A stretch of 8,285 nucleotides of DNA, from assembly GCA_030613795.1 (NCBI GenBank), contig JAUWLG010000045.1:1-8285 (forward strand). The letters are read 5' to 3'. The notes under the pieces were generated by a model that saw nothing but the letters and a program-made list of their open reading frames with translations, searched no databases and was not told the origin of the DNA. This DNA comes from Helicobacteraceae bacterium. Lineage in GTDB: Bacteria; Campylobacterota; Campylobacteria; Campylobacterales; Sulfurimonadaceae. Position numbers and translations under genes: made by a program. This document shows, one piece after another, positions 1 to 6,277 of this stretch (its first letter is position 1; each line of letters opens with the position of its first letter).

Positions 1-17
1 TGGTGCTTTGCACATCA
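1..17. repeat. Short repeat copy 1 containing a triloop palindrome
   Basis: This 17-nt stretch recurs at 128-144 with one difference (t versus c in the loop). It contains a 4-bp stem with a 3-nt loop, GTGC-TTT-GCAC, at 3-13. Read on the minus strand the loop is AAA. It opens the alternating hairpin array that fills 1-190. The repeat may continue to the left of the window. Confidence 0.6.
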
Positions 18-34
18 TAAAGTCGCGTCGGCTA

Positions 35-58
35 AAAACAGAAAGCAGTTTCTGTTTT
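35..58. terminator. GCAG-loop hairpin 1, bidirectional terminator-like
   Basis: A perfect 10-bp inverted repeat, aaaacagaaa / tttctgtttt, encloses the loop gcag. The A-rich left arm and T-rich right arm would give a U-tract on transcripts of either strand, so it can act in both directions. Its stem sequence differs from the two hairpins at 87-110 and 163-186, but stem length, loop and A/T-tract ends are the same. It lies distal to the end of chaA and may also serve a plus-strand gene left of the window. Confidence 0.6.
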
Positions 59-63
59 ATTTA

Positions 64-74
64 CGCCTTTGGCG
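64..74. repeat. Triloop mini-palindrome CGCC-TTT-GGCG
   Basis: A 4-bp GC-only stem with a 3-nt loop (AAA on the minus strand) sits 12 nt before the GCAG hairpin at 87-110. It is short and could arise by chance. Its position between two terminator-like hairpins, where similar triloops precede the other two, suggests it is part of the array. Confidence 0.45.
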
Positions 75-112
75 GTTTCGACCCTAAAAAAGCCAAGCAG
101 TTGGCTTTTTCT
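74..112. repeat. 39-bp direct repeat, copy A
   Basis: Positions 74-112 match 150-188 at 37 of 39 bases. The two differences are adjacent (82-83 versus 158-159), and the last 29 bases are identical. Each copy contains one complete GCAG-loop hairpin. Two copies 76 bp apart suggest local duplication of a terminator module. Confidence 0.85.
87..110. terminator. GCAG-loop hairpin 2, bidirectional terminator-like
   Basis: A perfect 10-bp stem, aaaaagccaa / ttggcttttt, has loop gcag; on the minus strand the loop is CTGC and the hairpin is followed by a T-run. The sequence is identical to the hairpin at 163-186. For transcripts coming from chaA it would be a second, back-up terminator. Confidence 0.7.
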
Positions 113-127
113 CATGGTCTCCGTCGT

Positions 128-144
128 TGGTGCTTCGCACATCA
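128..144. repeat. Short repeat copy 2 with GCGAAGC mini-hairpin
   Basis: This is the second copy of the 17-nt repeat at 1-17 (16 of 17 identical). The palindrome GTGC-TTC-GCAC occupies 130-140. On the minus strand it reads GTGCGAAGCAC and contains GCGAAGC, a heptamer known in DNA biophysics to form an unusually stable mini-hairpin. It lies 22 nt before the GCAG hairpin at 163-186. Confidence 0.6.
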
Positions 145-149
145 ACTCT

Positions 150-188
150 GGTTTCGAATCTAAAAAAGCCAAGCAGTTGGCTTTTTCT
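150..188. repeat. 39-bp direct repeat, copy B
   Basis: This is the partner of 74-112 (37 of 39 identical). It contains the GCAG-loop hairpin nearest to the chaA stop codon. Confidence 0.85.
163..186 (-). terminator. Rho-independent terminator of the mobB-chaA operon
   Basis: A perfect 10-bp stem with a 4-nt loop (CTGC on the minus strand) begins 11 nt beyond the chaA stop codon. On the minus strand it reads AAAAAGCCAA-CTGC-TTGGCTTTTT and is followed by one more T before A. This is the first terminator met by transcripts leaving chaA. The matching A-run on the other side means it could also stop plus-strand transcripts. Confidence 0.8.
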
Positions 189-197
189 TAACGATTC

Positions 198-1352
198 TCA
201 CATAAAAGCCAAGACAATGGCGTAACAGGTGAAAAAGATAAGGTGAGACGTTCCCTCAAAGTAGTTGGTCTCACCATCGTCAGTTGTCTTCCACGCCAAT
301 AAAATCGTCAAGATCAGCGCACCGATCTGCAAGGTATTAAAGTCAAGTGTCAACGGATTTCCTGCAGCATAAGAGAGGGCAAGCAAAACAGGTACCGTTA
401 ACATGATCGAAACGGTAGAAGCACCCATAGCAATGTTGACAACGCGCTGAATCTGGTCATTTTTGGCGGCTTTAATAGCAGTAATGATCTCCGGTGCAAC
501 AGAGATGATCGCGATCAAAAGACCAGCAAGACCGACAGGGAAGCTGTATTCGGTAACAAGCTGCATACCCTCGTTGGCAAAGATCTCGGCAATATAACCA
601 ATGATAGCGATCAGTATAAAGATCGCAATGAAATTGAACGTTGTGTTTATCTTCTCAAAAAGATCTTGCTCATCTTCCTCTTCGTCACCTTCTTCACGTC
701 TGTTTTTAAAACGGAACATACGGCTTCTGGCTGTGGCTTTAAAGAAGTGTGTGTGTGTCTTGGTCTGGAAAATAAAGATAACAATATAAAAGATAAAGAG
801 CACTGCAGCGATAAGCATACTGGCATTTTCAAGATCATCTTTATCACCCGTTGTAAAGTGCAAGATACTTGGGACCAATAAAGCAGATGATGCTACTAAA
901 AGAATAGTTGTATAAGTGCTGGATGTGTCTTCGTTGTGTTCCTGTTCTTTAAATGCAAGACCACCGATAAATACGGCGAGACCCAAAAGTACGTTCATGT
1001 CAACGATTACAGCAGAGATAATACCCCCTTTGACCGTCTCCATCGCAAGAGGGTTGTTTGCCGCTGTCAAAAGAATTAAGAAGAGCAGGATGATCTCGAC
1101 AATAACCGCTGAAAATGTAAGGACAAAGCTCCCGTAGGGCTCATCCAGACGTTCGGCAAGGACTTCGGCGACTTCAGATACTGTCAGTGAGAGCAGGGTA
1201 ATACTGATCGCTGCAAACAGTGTTGCCATATACGGGTTGTGATAATCGTGAAAAACAAAGGTAATCACGCCAAGAGCTAGACCGGCGATAGCAGTAGAGT
1301 GATGGGTAAAGATTAGAGATAAAATGTTCCGCCTACGGGGGAGAGGTTTCAA
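198..1352 (-). CDS. chaA: ChaA-type Ca2+(Na+)/H+ antiporter
   Basis: This is an inner-membrane cation/proton antiporter of the CaCA superfamily, ChaA branch, expected to export Ca2+ (and possibly Na+ or K+) in exchange for H+. The 384-aa product has about ten or eleven hydrophobic segments in two homologous halves. The alpha-1 repeat is EPYGSFVLTFSAVIVE (residues 71-86, E86 probably in the ion site). The alpha-2 repeat is around ISVAPEIITAIKAA (284-297, E288). ChaA signatures are FQTKTH (195-200), NDQIQRVVN (298-306) and a C-terminal segment with TNYFEG and SHL. A strongly acidic loop (about 219-230) separates the halves, as in E. coli ChaA. The start is TTG at 1350-1352: the minus strand carries AAGGA 8 nt upstream, and the first in-frame ATG lies well inside the first conserved membrane segments. 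It is the last gene of the operon, 22 bp after the Mur-like gene, and is followed by tandem terminators. Confidence 0.95.
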   Translation of the reverse strand: MKPLPRRRNILSLIFTHHSTAIAGLALGVITFVFHDYHNPYMATLFAAISITLLSLTVSEVAEVLAERLDEPYGSFVLTFSAVIVEIILLFLILLTAANNPLAMETVKGGIISAVIVDMNVLLGLAVFIGGLAFKEQEHNEDTSSTYTTILLVASSALLVPSILHFTTGDKDDLENASMLIAAVLFIFYIVIFIFQTKTHTHFFKATARSRMFRFKNRREEGDEEEDEQDLFEKINTTFNFIAIFILIAIIGYIAEIFANEGMQLVTEYSFPVGLAGLLIAIISVAPEIITAIKAAKNDQIQRVVNIAMGASTVSIMLTVPVLLALSYAAGNPLTLDFNTLQIGALILTILLAWKTTDDGETNYFEGTSHLIFFTCYAIVLAFM

Positions 1353-1360
1353 AGTTGTTT

Positions 1361-1365
1361 TCCTT
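1361..1365 (-). promoter_or_regulatory. Ribosome binding site deciding the TTG start of chaA
   Basis: The minus strand reads AAGGA, then 8 nt, then TTG. It is the only good Shine-Dalgarno in the 22-bp gap and supports the non-ATG start. Confidence 0.7.
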
Positions 1366-1374
1366 AAATTTAAT

Positions 1375-2379
1375 CTAAAATAGTGTCAACTGTTCAGTCG
1401 GCTTGCTTAATTCGCTGTGTTCTAATAGTGTTCTGTCTTGCTCAGCGATCAAGGCAAAGTGAAATGGTGTTGATTTTAGAGTGTTTATTATATCTTGCTG
1501 TGATTCATAAGTAAATATACCCTCGATGTTCTCAAAAGGGAGGGCTTTTGCCTTAGGCAGGATGTAGATGATCTTGGCCCAGTTGGCTTGGCGTTTCAGA
1601 AATGAGATCTGAGAGTGGATCAATTCAAAGTCCGGCTCAAAGATGAGCACACGGTCACTCGCACCAAACTCTTTAATAGAGAGGTCCTTGTTGGTAAAGA
1701 CCGCTTCAAAATTGTCGATCGGCGTAAAAGTGCGCAGTCGGTAGTTGATCTCATGCATCTTATAAAAGTTTAACAAACGCTCCAGGTACGAGATGAAAAA
1801 CGGCGAGAGCAGTTGACGTTCATAAAAGATGTCATTAAAGATAAACGATGTCTCAAAGAGCGTCTGTTCAACGATCGTGATCTCATCTTTGTACGTATTT
1901 GGCAAGGTTTTTGATGTGACAAAGGTGTCTCTGTCGATCAGTTTTGGACAATAGAGTATCTTTGCCTTCTCGTGCACATCCCAGAGTGTCATAAAGTCAT
2001 CTTTGATGCATTTACCCAAAACGAGGAAGTTGCTGTCCGTCATGATCTGCTGAGCAAGTTTTATGGTAATAAGATCTGTCTCATAGACATCGAGCTCTTT
2101 TTCGATGAGATGAAAGCGCAGCAGACGCATTAACGCGTCATCAACATCTCCAACCTTAATCCAGGCGATCTCATTGTCTGCGATCTGTGTGGGCTTGTCA
2201 AAGATGATCCCGTAAGCACCATGCAAAATAGCTTCATCTATATCACTGTTGTTAAAAGCGATAAAAAGATTGCCGCGTTTCACTTTTTTAGCATCAAAAC
2301 TGATGCCGTCAAAGCGGGTGACAAAGGGTTGGTTCTGTAAGGTTCCCTGGGTGAGGGCGAGAAGGTTTTCGAGGCGCAT
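1375..2379 (-). CDS. Mur-ligase N-domain-like protein of unknown function (Cj0837c-like)
   Basis: This 334-aa protein is probably soluble, with no signal peptide or membrane segment. Residues about 18-65 resemble the N-terminal UDP-sugar-binding domain of MurE/MurF: ISFDAKKVKRGNLFIAF (26-42) matches the usual I-S-x-D-S-R-x-V-x-x-G-x-L-F-x-A pattern, followed by an AxxxGAxGIIFD stretch. The rest carries no GTxGKT P-loop and no recognisable ATP or ligase motif, so it is unlikely to ligate peptides. Related Campylobacterota proteins are often labelled peptidoglycan synthetase, which overstates the evidence. The C-terminus is QLTLF, close to the beta-clamp-binding consensus. The start ATG is fixed by an in-frame TAG 9 nt upstream. 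A GAGGTG lies about 13 nt before it, rather far for a Shine-Dalgarno. It lies 43 bp after metG and 22 bp before chaA. Function unknown. Confidence 0.82.
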   Translation of the reverse strand: MRLENLLALTQGTLQNQPFVTRFDGISFDAKKVKRGNLFIAFNNSDIDEAILHGAYGIIFDKPTQIADNEIAWIKVGDVDDALMRLLRFHLIEKELDVYETDLITIKLAQQIMTDSNFLVLGKCIKDDFMTLWDVHEKAKILYCPKLIDRDTFVTSKTLPNTYKDEITIVEQTLFETSFIFNDIFYERQLLSPFFISYLERLLNFYKMHEINYRLRTFTPIDNFEAVFTNKDLSIKEFGASDRVLIFEPDFELIHSQISFLKRQANWAKIIYILPKAKALPFENIEGIFTYESQQDIINTLKSTPFHFALIAEQDRTLLEHSELSKPTEQLTLF

Positions 2380-2422
2380 TAGTTTCTATGCACCTCTATT
2401 GTACAGTGGTCTCATTATGGGA

Positions 2423-4360
2423 TTAACCAATAGAAGAACCTACTTTACGTGGTTTCTCAGGACGAACAAGACAGAGTCCATCATCATCTTTAGCCGCTAA
2501 AAGCATACCGGCTGACATGATTCCCATCAGTTTTGCCGGTTTGAGGTTGGCAACGACACAGACCTGTGTGTTTACAAGCTCTTCAGCAGAGTAGTAGTCT
2601 TTGATGCCCGCAACGATCTGACGAAGTTCATCTTCACCAAGGTCGACTTGAAGTTTTAGAAGTTTTTTACTTTTTGGAACTTCCTCTGCTTCAACTACCG
2701 TACCAATCTTCAGTGTTGTGTTGAAAAACTCATCAAAGGTGATCAGTCCGGCACCATCTTCTTTGACAGCTTCAGGTTTTTTACTCTCTTTTGGCTTTTC
2801 AGGCTCCATCATCGCTTTAGGCGCTTCTTCCATCAGAGGCTCTTCAACACGAGGGAAGAGAGGCCCGATCTTTTTAATCGTAAAGGTCTCAAGCAGTTTT
2901 TTCTCTTTTAAAAGAGCATTATAACTTGCTGTATTGATCTCAAAACCAAGTGTATCAGCAATAATGTTAGTCGTCTTAGGCATAAATGCATGCAGAAGAA
3001 GAGAAGCTTTAGCTAATACGTTCGCAACCAGAGCAACTGTTGCCAGTGCTTCATCTGTTTTACCTTCTTTGATCTTAACCCATGGCGCGTGCGCTTCGAT
3101 CGCTTTATTACCAATCGTAAAGACCTTCCAAAGCTCTTCTAAGAAGCGGTGGGTCTGGACTTCATCAAGATATTTCTCAACATTGTCCAAGATCGCATAC
3201 ATCTCTTCAAGTTCAGCACTGTGGTACTTCTCTACATCAACAGAGTCGATGACAAAGTCACTATACTTGCCGCTCATACCGATGATACGGTTAAGCAGGT
3301 TACCAAGGTCATTGCTCAAGTCAGAGTTGATACGGTCAATAAAAGCACGTTGTGAGAAGTCACCATCTTGTCCAAACGGCACCTCGCGCATCATAAAGTA
3401 ACGCAGGTTCTCTTCGCCATAAGCATTAGCCACTTCTCTAGGAGAGACAACATTGCCTTTAGATTTTGACATCTTCTCACCATCACGTGTCCACCAGCCG
3501 TGTGCAGCAATATGTTTAGGAAGAGGAAGATCAAGACTCATCAAAAATGCCGGCCAGTAGATAGCGTGAAAACGCAAGATATCTTTCCCTATAACGTGCA
3601 TATGTGCAGGCCATAGCTCCATCTTAGCGTCATCACGTCCGTAACCCAGTGCTGTCACATAGTTAAGAAGAGCGTCCAACCAGACGTACATAACGTGTTT
3701 GTCATCACCAAACTCTTTTGGCAGAGGTACACCCCAGCTGAATGATGTACGTGTTACAGAGAGGTCGTGCAATCCACCTTTTACAAAGTTAATGACCTCA
3801 TTACGACGAGACTTCGGCAAAATAAAGTCTGGGTGCGCCTCATAGTAGTCTAAAAGCTTCTGCTCATAGTCAGAGAGTTTGAAAAAGTAGCTCTCCTCTT
3901 TAACGGTGTTTGTCGTACGGCCACAATCCGGGCAGAACTCACCGTCGATCAGCTGAGACTCCGGGAAGAAGGTCTCACAACTGACACAGTAGTTCCCCTC
4001 ATACTCACCCTTATAGATATCGCCTTTGTCGAACATCTTTTTAAACGCGTGTTGTACACCGGCTTTGTGCTCATCATCTGTTGTACGAATGAACTGGTCG
4101 TATGAGATCTCAAACTCATCCCAAAGGTCTTTAAACAGTGCTGAGATCTCATCAGCAAATTGCTGTGTCGGTTTACCTGCTTTAACTGCCGACTCTTCGA
4201 TCTTTTGACCATGTTCGTCTGTACCTGTCAAGAAGTAGGTCGTCTCGCCTTTAAGACGTGAGTAACGTGCCAACATGTCAGCGATGAATGTTGTATAGGC
4301 GTGACCGATGTGCGCTTCACCGTTAACGTAGTAGATAGGGGTTGTGTAATAGTTGCTCAT
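2423..4360 (-). CDS. metG: Methionyl-tRNA synthetase
   Basis: This enzyme charges tRNA-Met with methionine using ATP, in the cytoplasm. The 645-aa product starts at the ATG at 4358-4360; the reading frame extends 11 codons further to a TTG, but GAGAGAG 5 nt before the ATG and the family N-terminus (YYTTPIYYVNG) fix the start. The class I signatures are AHIGH (16-20) and KMSKS (296-300). A zinc knuckle is formed by CVSC (125-128) and CPDC (143-146). The anticodon-binding helical domain spans about 340-480. A charged E/K/P/M-rich linker (about 505-537) leads to a C-terminal OB-fold tRNA-binding domain (about 541-645), including the LKIGTVVEAEEVPKSKKL and VAGI segments, as in dimeric bacterial MetRS. 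It follows the four-cysteine protein gene after a 113-bp hairpin-rich spacer. No T-box or SAM-riboswitch features were seen there. Confidence 0.98.
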   Translation of the reverse strand: MSNYYTTPIYYVNGEAHIGHAYTTFIADMLARYSRLKGETTYFLTGTDEHGQKIEESAVKAGKPTQQFADEISALFKDLWDEFEISYDQFIRTTDDEHKAGVQHAFKKMFDKGDIYKGEYEGNYCVSCETFFPESQLIDGEFCPDCGRTTNTVKEESYFFKLSDYEQKLLDYYEAHPDFILPKSRRNEVINFVKGGLHDLSVTRTSFSWGVPLPKEFGDDKHVMYVWLDALLNYVTALGYGRDDAKMELWPAHMHVIGKDILRFHAIYWPAFLMSLDLPLPKHIAAHGWWTRDGEKMSKSKGNVVSPREVANAYGEENLRYFMMREVPFGQDGDFSQRAFIDRINSDLSNDLGNLLNRIIGMSGKYSDFVIDSVDVEKYHSAELEEMYAILDNVEKYLDEVQTHRFLEELWKVFTIGNKAIEAHAPWVKIKEGKTDEALATVALVANVLAKASLLLHAFMPKTTNIIADTLGFEINTASYNALLKEKKLLETFTIKKIGPLFPRVEEPLMEEAPKAMMEPEKPKESKKPEAVKEDGAGLITFDEFFNTTLKIGTVVEAEEVPKSKKLLKLQVDLGEDELRQIVAGIKDYYSAEELVNTQVCVVANLKPAKLMGIMSAGMLLAAKDDDGLCLVRPEKPRKVGSSIG

Positions 4361-4365
4361 ATATT

Positions 4366-4372
4366 CTCTCTC
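4366..4372 (-). promoter_or_regulatory. Ribosome binding site of metG
   Basis: The minus strand reads GAGAGAG, then AATAT, then ATG. It selects the ATG at 4358-4360 over the upstream in-frame TTG at 4391-4393. That TTG falls inside the hairpin at 4386-4400 and has no Shine-Dalgarno. Confidence 0.7.
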
Positions 4373-4385
4373 AAATGAAATTTCT

Positions 4386-4469
4386 AAGCGCAAAGCGCTT
4401 GGGCTTCACGCCGAGTGAAACTCAGCGTTAGCGTAAGCAGTGGAATTACTTCCATTGCTGTTTAAACAG
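4386..4469. repeat. Cluster of four small inverted repeats in the metG leader
   Basis: The 113-bp spacer (4361-4473) is almost filled with palindromes. They are AAGCGC-AAA-GCGCTT (4386-4400); ACGC-c-GAGT-GAA-ACTC-a-GCGT (4408-4428, where the c/a mismatch becomes a G-U pair in RNA of the minus strand); a 10-bp stem with loop ttac (4436-4445 with 4450-4459, one G-T pair); and the perfect palindrome CTGTTTAAACAG (4458-4469). The last two overlap, so they are mutually exclusive in part. No T-run follows on either strand, so these are not typical intrinsic terminators. They could be RNA-processing or stability elements, an attenuator, or dispersed intergenic palindromes. Confidence 0.7.
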
Positions 4470-4473
4470 TGGT

Positions 4474-4671
4474 CTAAAATTCAAATCCGCCGGTCTCGCC
4501 TTTAGACATGGAGTCATAAACGGCTTGGACATAGGCTCTACGGGTTTCACAGCCTATGTAAAACTCACACAGGCTGCAGCTTTTTACAGCTCTCTCTTCT
4601 TGACACTGCTGCATTTTTACAAGTTCAGCGTCAAGACGCTCTTCAAAGACGTTAGTTTCTTGCGTAGACAT
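4474..4671 (-). CDS. Small four-cysteine protein of unknown function (Cj0839c-like)
   Basis: This 65-aa hydrophilic protein has cysteines at positions 23, 32, 35 and 41 (C-x8-C-x2-C-x5-C), the inner pair being CSLC. The spacing suits a bound zinc ion or possibly an iron-sulfur cluster; which of these cannot be told from sequence. The first 30 residues are charged and probably helical, and the tail is GETGGFEF. The ATG at 4669-4671 lies inside the end of fbp (20-nt overlap), with an AAGAG-type Shine-Dalgarno about 6 nt upstream, so translation is probably coupled to fbp. From memory, a small gene occupies the same slot between fbp and metG in Campylobacter, which supports it being real. I do not recognise a function. 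Confidence 0.85.
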   Translation of the reverse strand: MSTQETNVFEERLDAELVKMQQCQEERAVKSCSLCEFYIGCETRRAYVQAVYDSMSKGETGGFEF

Positions 4672-5494
4672 CTTTGACTCTTGCTATCTCATATTTTGAA
4701 CCAAAGAAACATGGTGTTGTGTCATGAATGTGTGTCGCATCCAATGTAAGAAGGTCGTTTTTACCATCAGTCTGGTCGCCACCGGCCATTGTAAAGATAA
4801 AGGCGAATGGAAGTGCTTCGTACAGCATACGGAGTTTACCTTCAGGTTTATCTGACGTAGACGGGTATGAAAAGAGTCCGCCGCCTTTAAGAAGGATCTG
4901 GTGAAGGTCAGGGACCATACCGCCAGAGTAGCGAAGACGGTAACCCTCTTGAAAAAGAGCATCGACCATCTCTTTATGATGACGCGGCCAGTTCTGTTGA
5001 GTACCGCCCGGTGCATTCAGTTTACCTTTTTCTTTCAGTGTGATGTTTTTAACAAACTCAAACGCACCATTTTGAAGCAGGTAGAACTTCACTTCGCCCT
5101 CATAAGCAAAGACAAGTTCGGTACGTGGACCGTAAACAACGTAACATGCGGCTACCAAGTCTTTCACACCAAACGAACCGTCATAGATACCGAAGATGGA
5201 ACCGACACTCAAGTTCACGTCAATAAGAGATGAGCCATCAAGCGGGTCAAAGGCAACAAAGTACTGTGCGTCTGCATTCATCACCACTTCGTGATCTTGT
5301 TCTTCACTTACAATCGTGTTAACCGTTGCAGCCTTAGAGAACTCCTCTTCAACCACCATATCACACTTGATGTCAAGTTGAAGCTGTGTGTCACCCGTCG
5401 CATTTTGCTGTTGCGAATACCCAATGTCTTTAGTATCGATCTCTTGTTTAATACGTATCGCCGCACGTTCTATTGCGCTTAATATCTCTTTCAT
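4652..5494 (-). CDS. fbp: Class I fructose-1,6-bisphosphatase
   Basis: This enzyme hydrolyses fructose 1,6-bisphosphate to fructose 6-phosphate in gluconeogenesis; in the cytoplasm it supplies sugars to cells that grow on CO2 or organic acids. The 280-aa length is shorter than the roughly 330 aa of E. coli Fbp and, as I remember, typical of Campylobacterota. Metal-site residues are visible: SEE (63-65), DPLDGSS (83-89) and the Glu of KLRMLYE (220-226). Substrate-binding segments are [12 protein letters not shown] (188-199) and GGGLFSYP (204-211). The start ATG directly follows the mobB stop codon (TAGATG), with AAAGG 8 nt upstream inside mobB, so the two are probably translationally coupled. 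The last 20 nt overlap the four-cysteine gene. The Glu usual before the AGG motif near residue 235 is Thr here, but that residue is not the metal ligand. Confidence 0.97.
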   Translation of the reverse strand: MKEILSAIERAAIRIKQEIDTKDIGYSQQQNATGDTQLQLDIKCDMVVEEEFSKAATVNTIVSEEQDHEVVMNADAQYFVAFDPLDGSSLIDVNLSVGSIFGIYDGSFGVKDLVAACYVVYGPRTELVFAYEGEVKFYLLQNGAFEFVKNITLKEKGKLNAPGGTQQNWPRHHKEMVDALFQEGYRLRYSGGMVPDLHQILLKGGGLFSYPSTSDKPEGKLRMLYEALPFAFIFTMAGGDQTDGKNDLLTLDATHIHDTTPCFFGSKYEIARVKDVYARN

Positions 5495-6010
5495 CTACAC
5501 AGCCTTTGCATTATTTAAGATCCACGTTACTACGTCATCTTCATTGTTTAGATCTAACACGCTTACACCTTCAGGAAGAGTGTATGAGTCTAAATCGATA
5601 CTCTCATCAATAGCCAAAGCATTCATATAAGGAAAATACTCTTCATCGATCTTGTTACGAAAGATGCTGATACGCGGAAGAGGGAGGTTTTTCAACCCTT
5701 CTACCAGAACAATGTCCACGTCACCAAACATATCAACGATCTCTTCAAACTCTTGATGTTTGTTTGAGAAGTAGGTCGTTTTGTTTGGCGATGTCACAAC
5801 GACCTTGGCACCCGTGTCTGAAAACTTATAACTGTCCTTACCCGGTGTGTCGAATCGTGCCTTGTCTTTGGGATCGTGTTTAATGATCGCAACTTCCATG
5901 TTGTGCTCATGAATAAGCTTTCTGGCCACTTTTAATATGAGTGTAGTCTTACCGCTGTTTGACGGGCCGGTAAAAGCTACTGCTTGACGTTTTCGCAAAT
6001 GTATATCCAT
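5495..6010 (-). CDS. mobB: Molybdopterin-guanine dinucleotide biosynthesis adaptor MobB
   Basis: MobB is a GTP-binding cytoplasmic accessory protein that assists conversion of molybdenum cofactor to its guanine dinucleotide form, used by enzymes such as nitrate, formate and polysulfide reductases. The 171-aa product has a Walker A motif GPSNSGKTT (15-23). The MobB family segment follows: IIKHD (43-47), then FDTPGKDSYKFSDTGA (53-68). VEGLKNLPLPRI (104-115) corresponds to the family VEGxK motif. No other molybdenum-cofactor gene is in the window, so it is a stand-alone copy at the head of the operon. The ATG at 6008-6010 has no strong Shine-Dalgarno. A TTG four codons in is an alternative start. 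A TATAAT box about 38 bp upstream is the likely promoter. Confidence 0.95.
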   Translation of the reverse strand: MDIHLRKRQAVAFTGPSNSGKTTLILKVARKLIHEHNMEVAIIKHDPKDKARFDTPGKDSYKFSDTGAKVVVTSPNKTTYFSNKHQEFEEIVDMFGDVDIVLVEGLKNLPLPRISIFRNKIDEEYFPYMNALAIDESIDLDSYTLPEGVSVLDLNNEDDVVTWILNNAKAV

Positions 6011-6047
6011 CTTTAGGGCATAGTAGATTACCCCATAATTTTAAGAG

Positions 6048-6053
6048 ATTATA
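6048..6053 (-). promoter_or_regulatory. Likely sigma-70 -10 box of the mobB operon
   Basis: The minus strand reads TATAAT exactly, 37 bp before the mobB ATG. The region 17 nt further upstream has no good TTGACA, which is common in Campylobacterota promoters, where the -10 box dominates. Transcription would start near 6041, giving a leader of about 30 nt that excludes the Y-shaped element. Confidence 0.55.
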
Positions 6054-6125
6054 GACAAATGTCAGTAAAAATCTGTTGAATAGCGCGATAAAGCCTTAGA
6101 GTAGGGAGTTTCATGCTGAATAGGT

Positions 6126-6131
6126 TATACT
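6126..6131 (+). promoter_or_regulatory. Possible -10 box facing the Y-shaped element
   Basis: TATACT lies 9 nt before the first base of the outer arm at 6141. If used, transcription would start close to 6138, so the whole three-way-junction element would form the 5' part of an RNA running towards the lipoprotein gene. No convincing -35 is visible and the region is AT-rich, so this is weak. Confidence 0.25.
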
Positions 6132-6170
6132 TTTATTTTTGAAACTTCTGAACAAACATCATGCTCTCAG

Positions 6171-6269
6171 AGACTTTTTAAAAGGTAAGATTGTGCAAAA
6201 CTTTTTTTGAGTCATAGCCATAGCTACGACGATGAAAAATTATATGCAAGGTTACTTTTTAAAAAACCT
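6171..6269. repeat. Inner hairpin 1 of the Y-shaped element
   Basis: The arms 6175-6193 and 6247-6265 match at 16 of 19 positions (tttttaaaa, gtaa and ttg blocks). A weaker T/A-rich stem follows (6202-6206 with 6235-6239). The top is a stem GTCaTAGC / GCTAcGAC (6211-6218 with 6223-6230) with loop cata. A few extra pairs join the base to the outer stem. Confidence 0.7.
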
Positions 6270-6277
6270 CCCAAAGG

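Noticed and set aside
74..188. Possible CRISPR repeats
   Set aside because: There are only two copies, each an A/T-tract hairpin typical of a terminator. The intervening 37 bp holds another palindrome rather than a spacer, and there are no cas genes.
2934..3401. 155-codon plus-strand open frame inside metG
   Set aside because: It is antisense to a conserved essential gene and has no family resemblance, so it is treated as a shadow of metG codon usage.
4361..4393. Longer metG starting at the TTG at 4391-4393
   Set aside because: It has no Shine-Dalgarno, would add 11 residues absent from the family N-terminus and falls in a hairpin. The ATG at 4358-4360 has a GAGAGAG site.
4361..4473. T-box or SAM riboswitch upstream of metG
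   Set aside because: The spacer is only 113 bp, with no T-box consensus, no anti-terminator/terminator pair with a U-tract and no recognisable SAM-aptamer core.
4784..4791. Fbp appearing to lose a metal-ligand Glu before its AGG motif (Thr235)
   Set aside because: The family metal ligand equivalent to Glu280 of the mammalian enzyme is the Glu in KLRxLYE, which is present here as E226. The Thr position is not a ligand.
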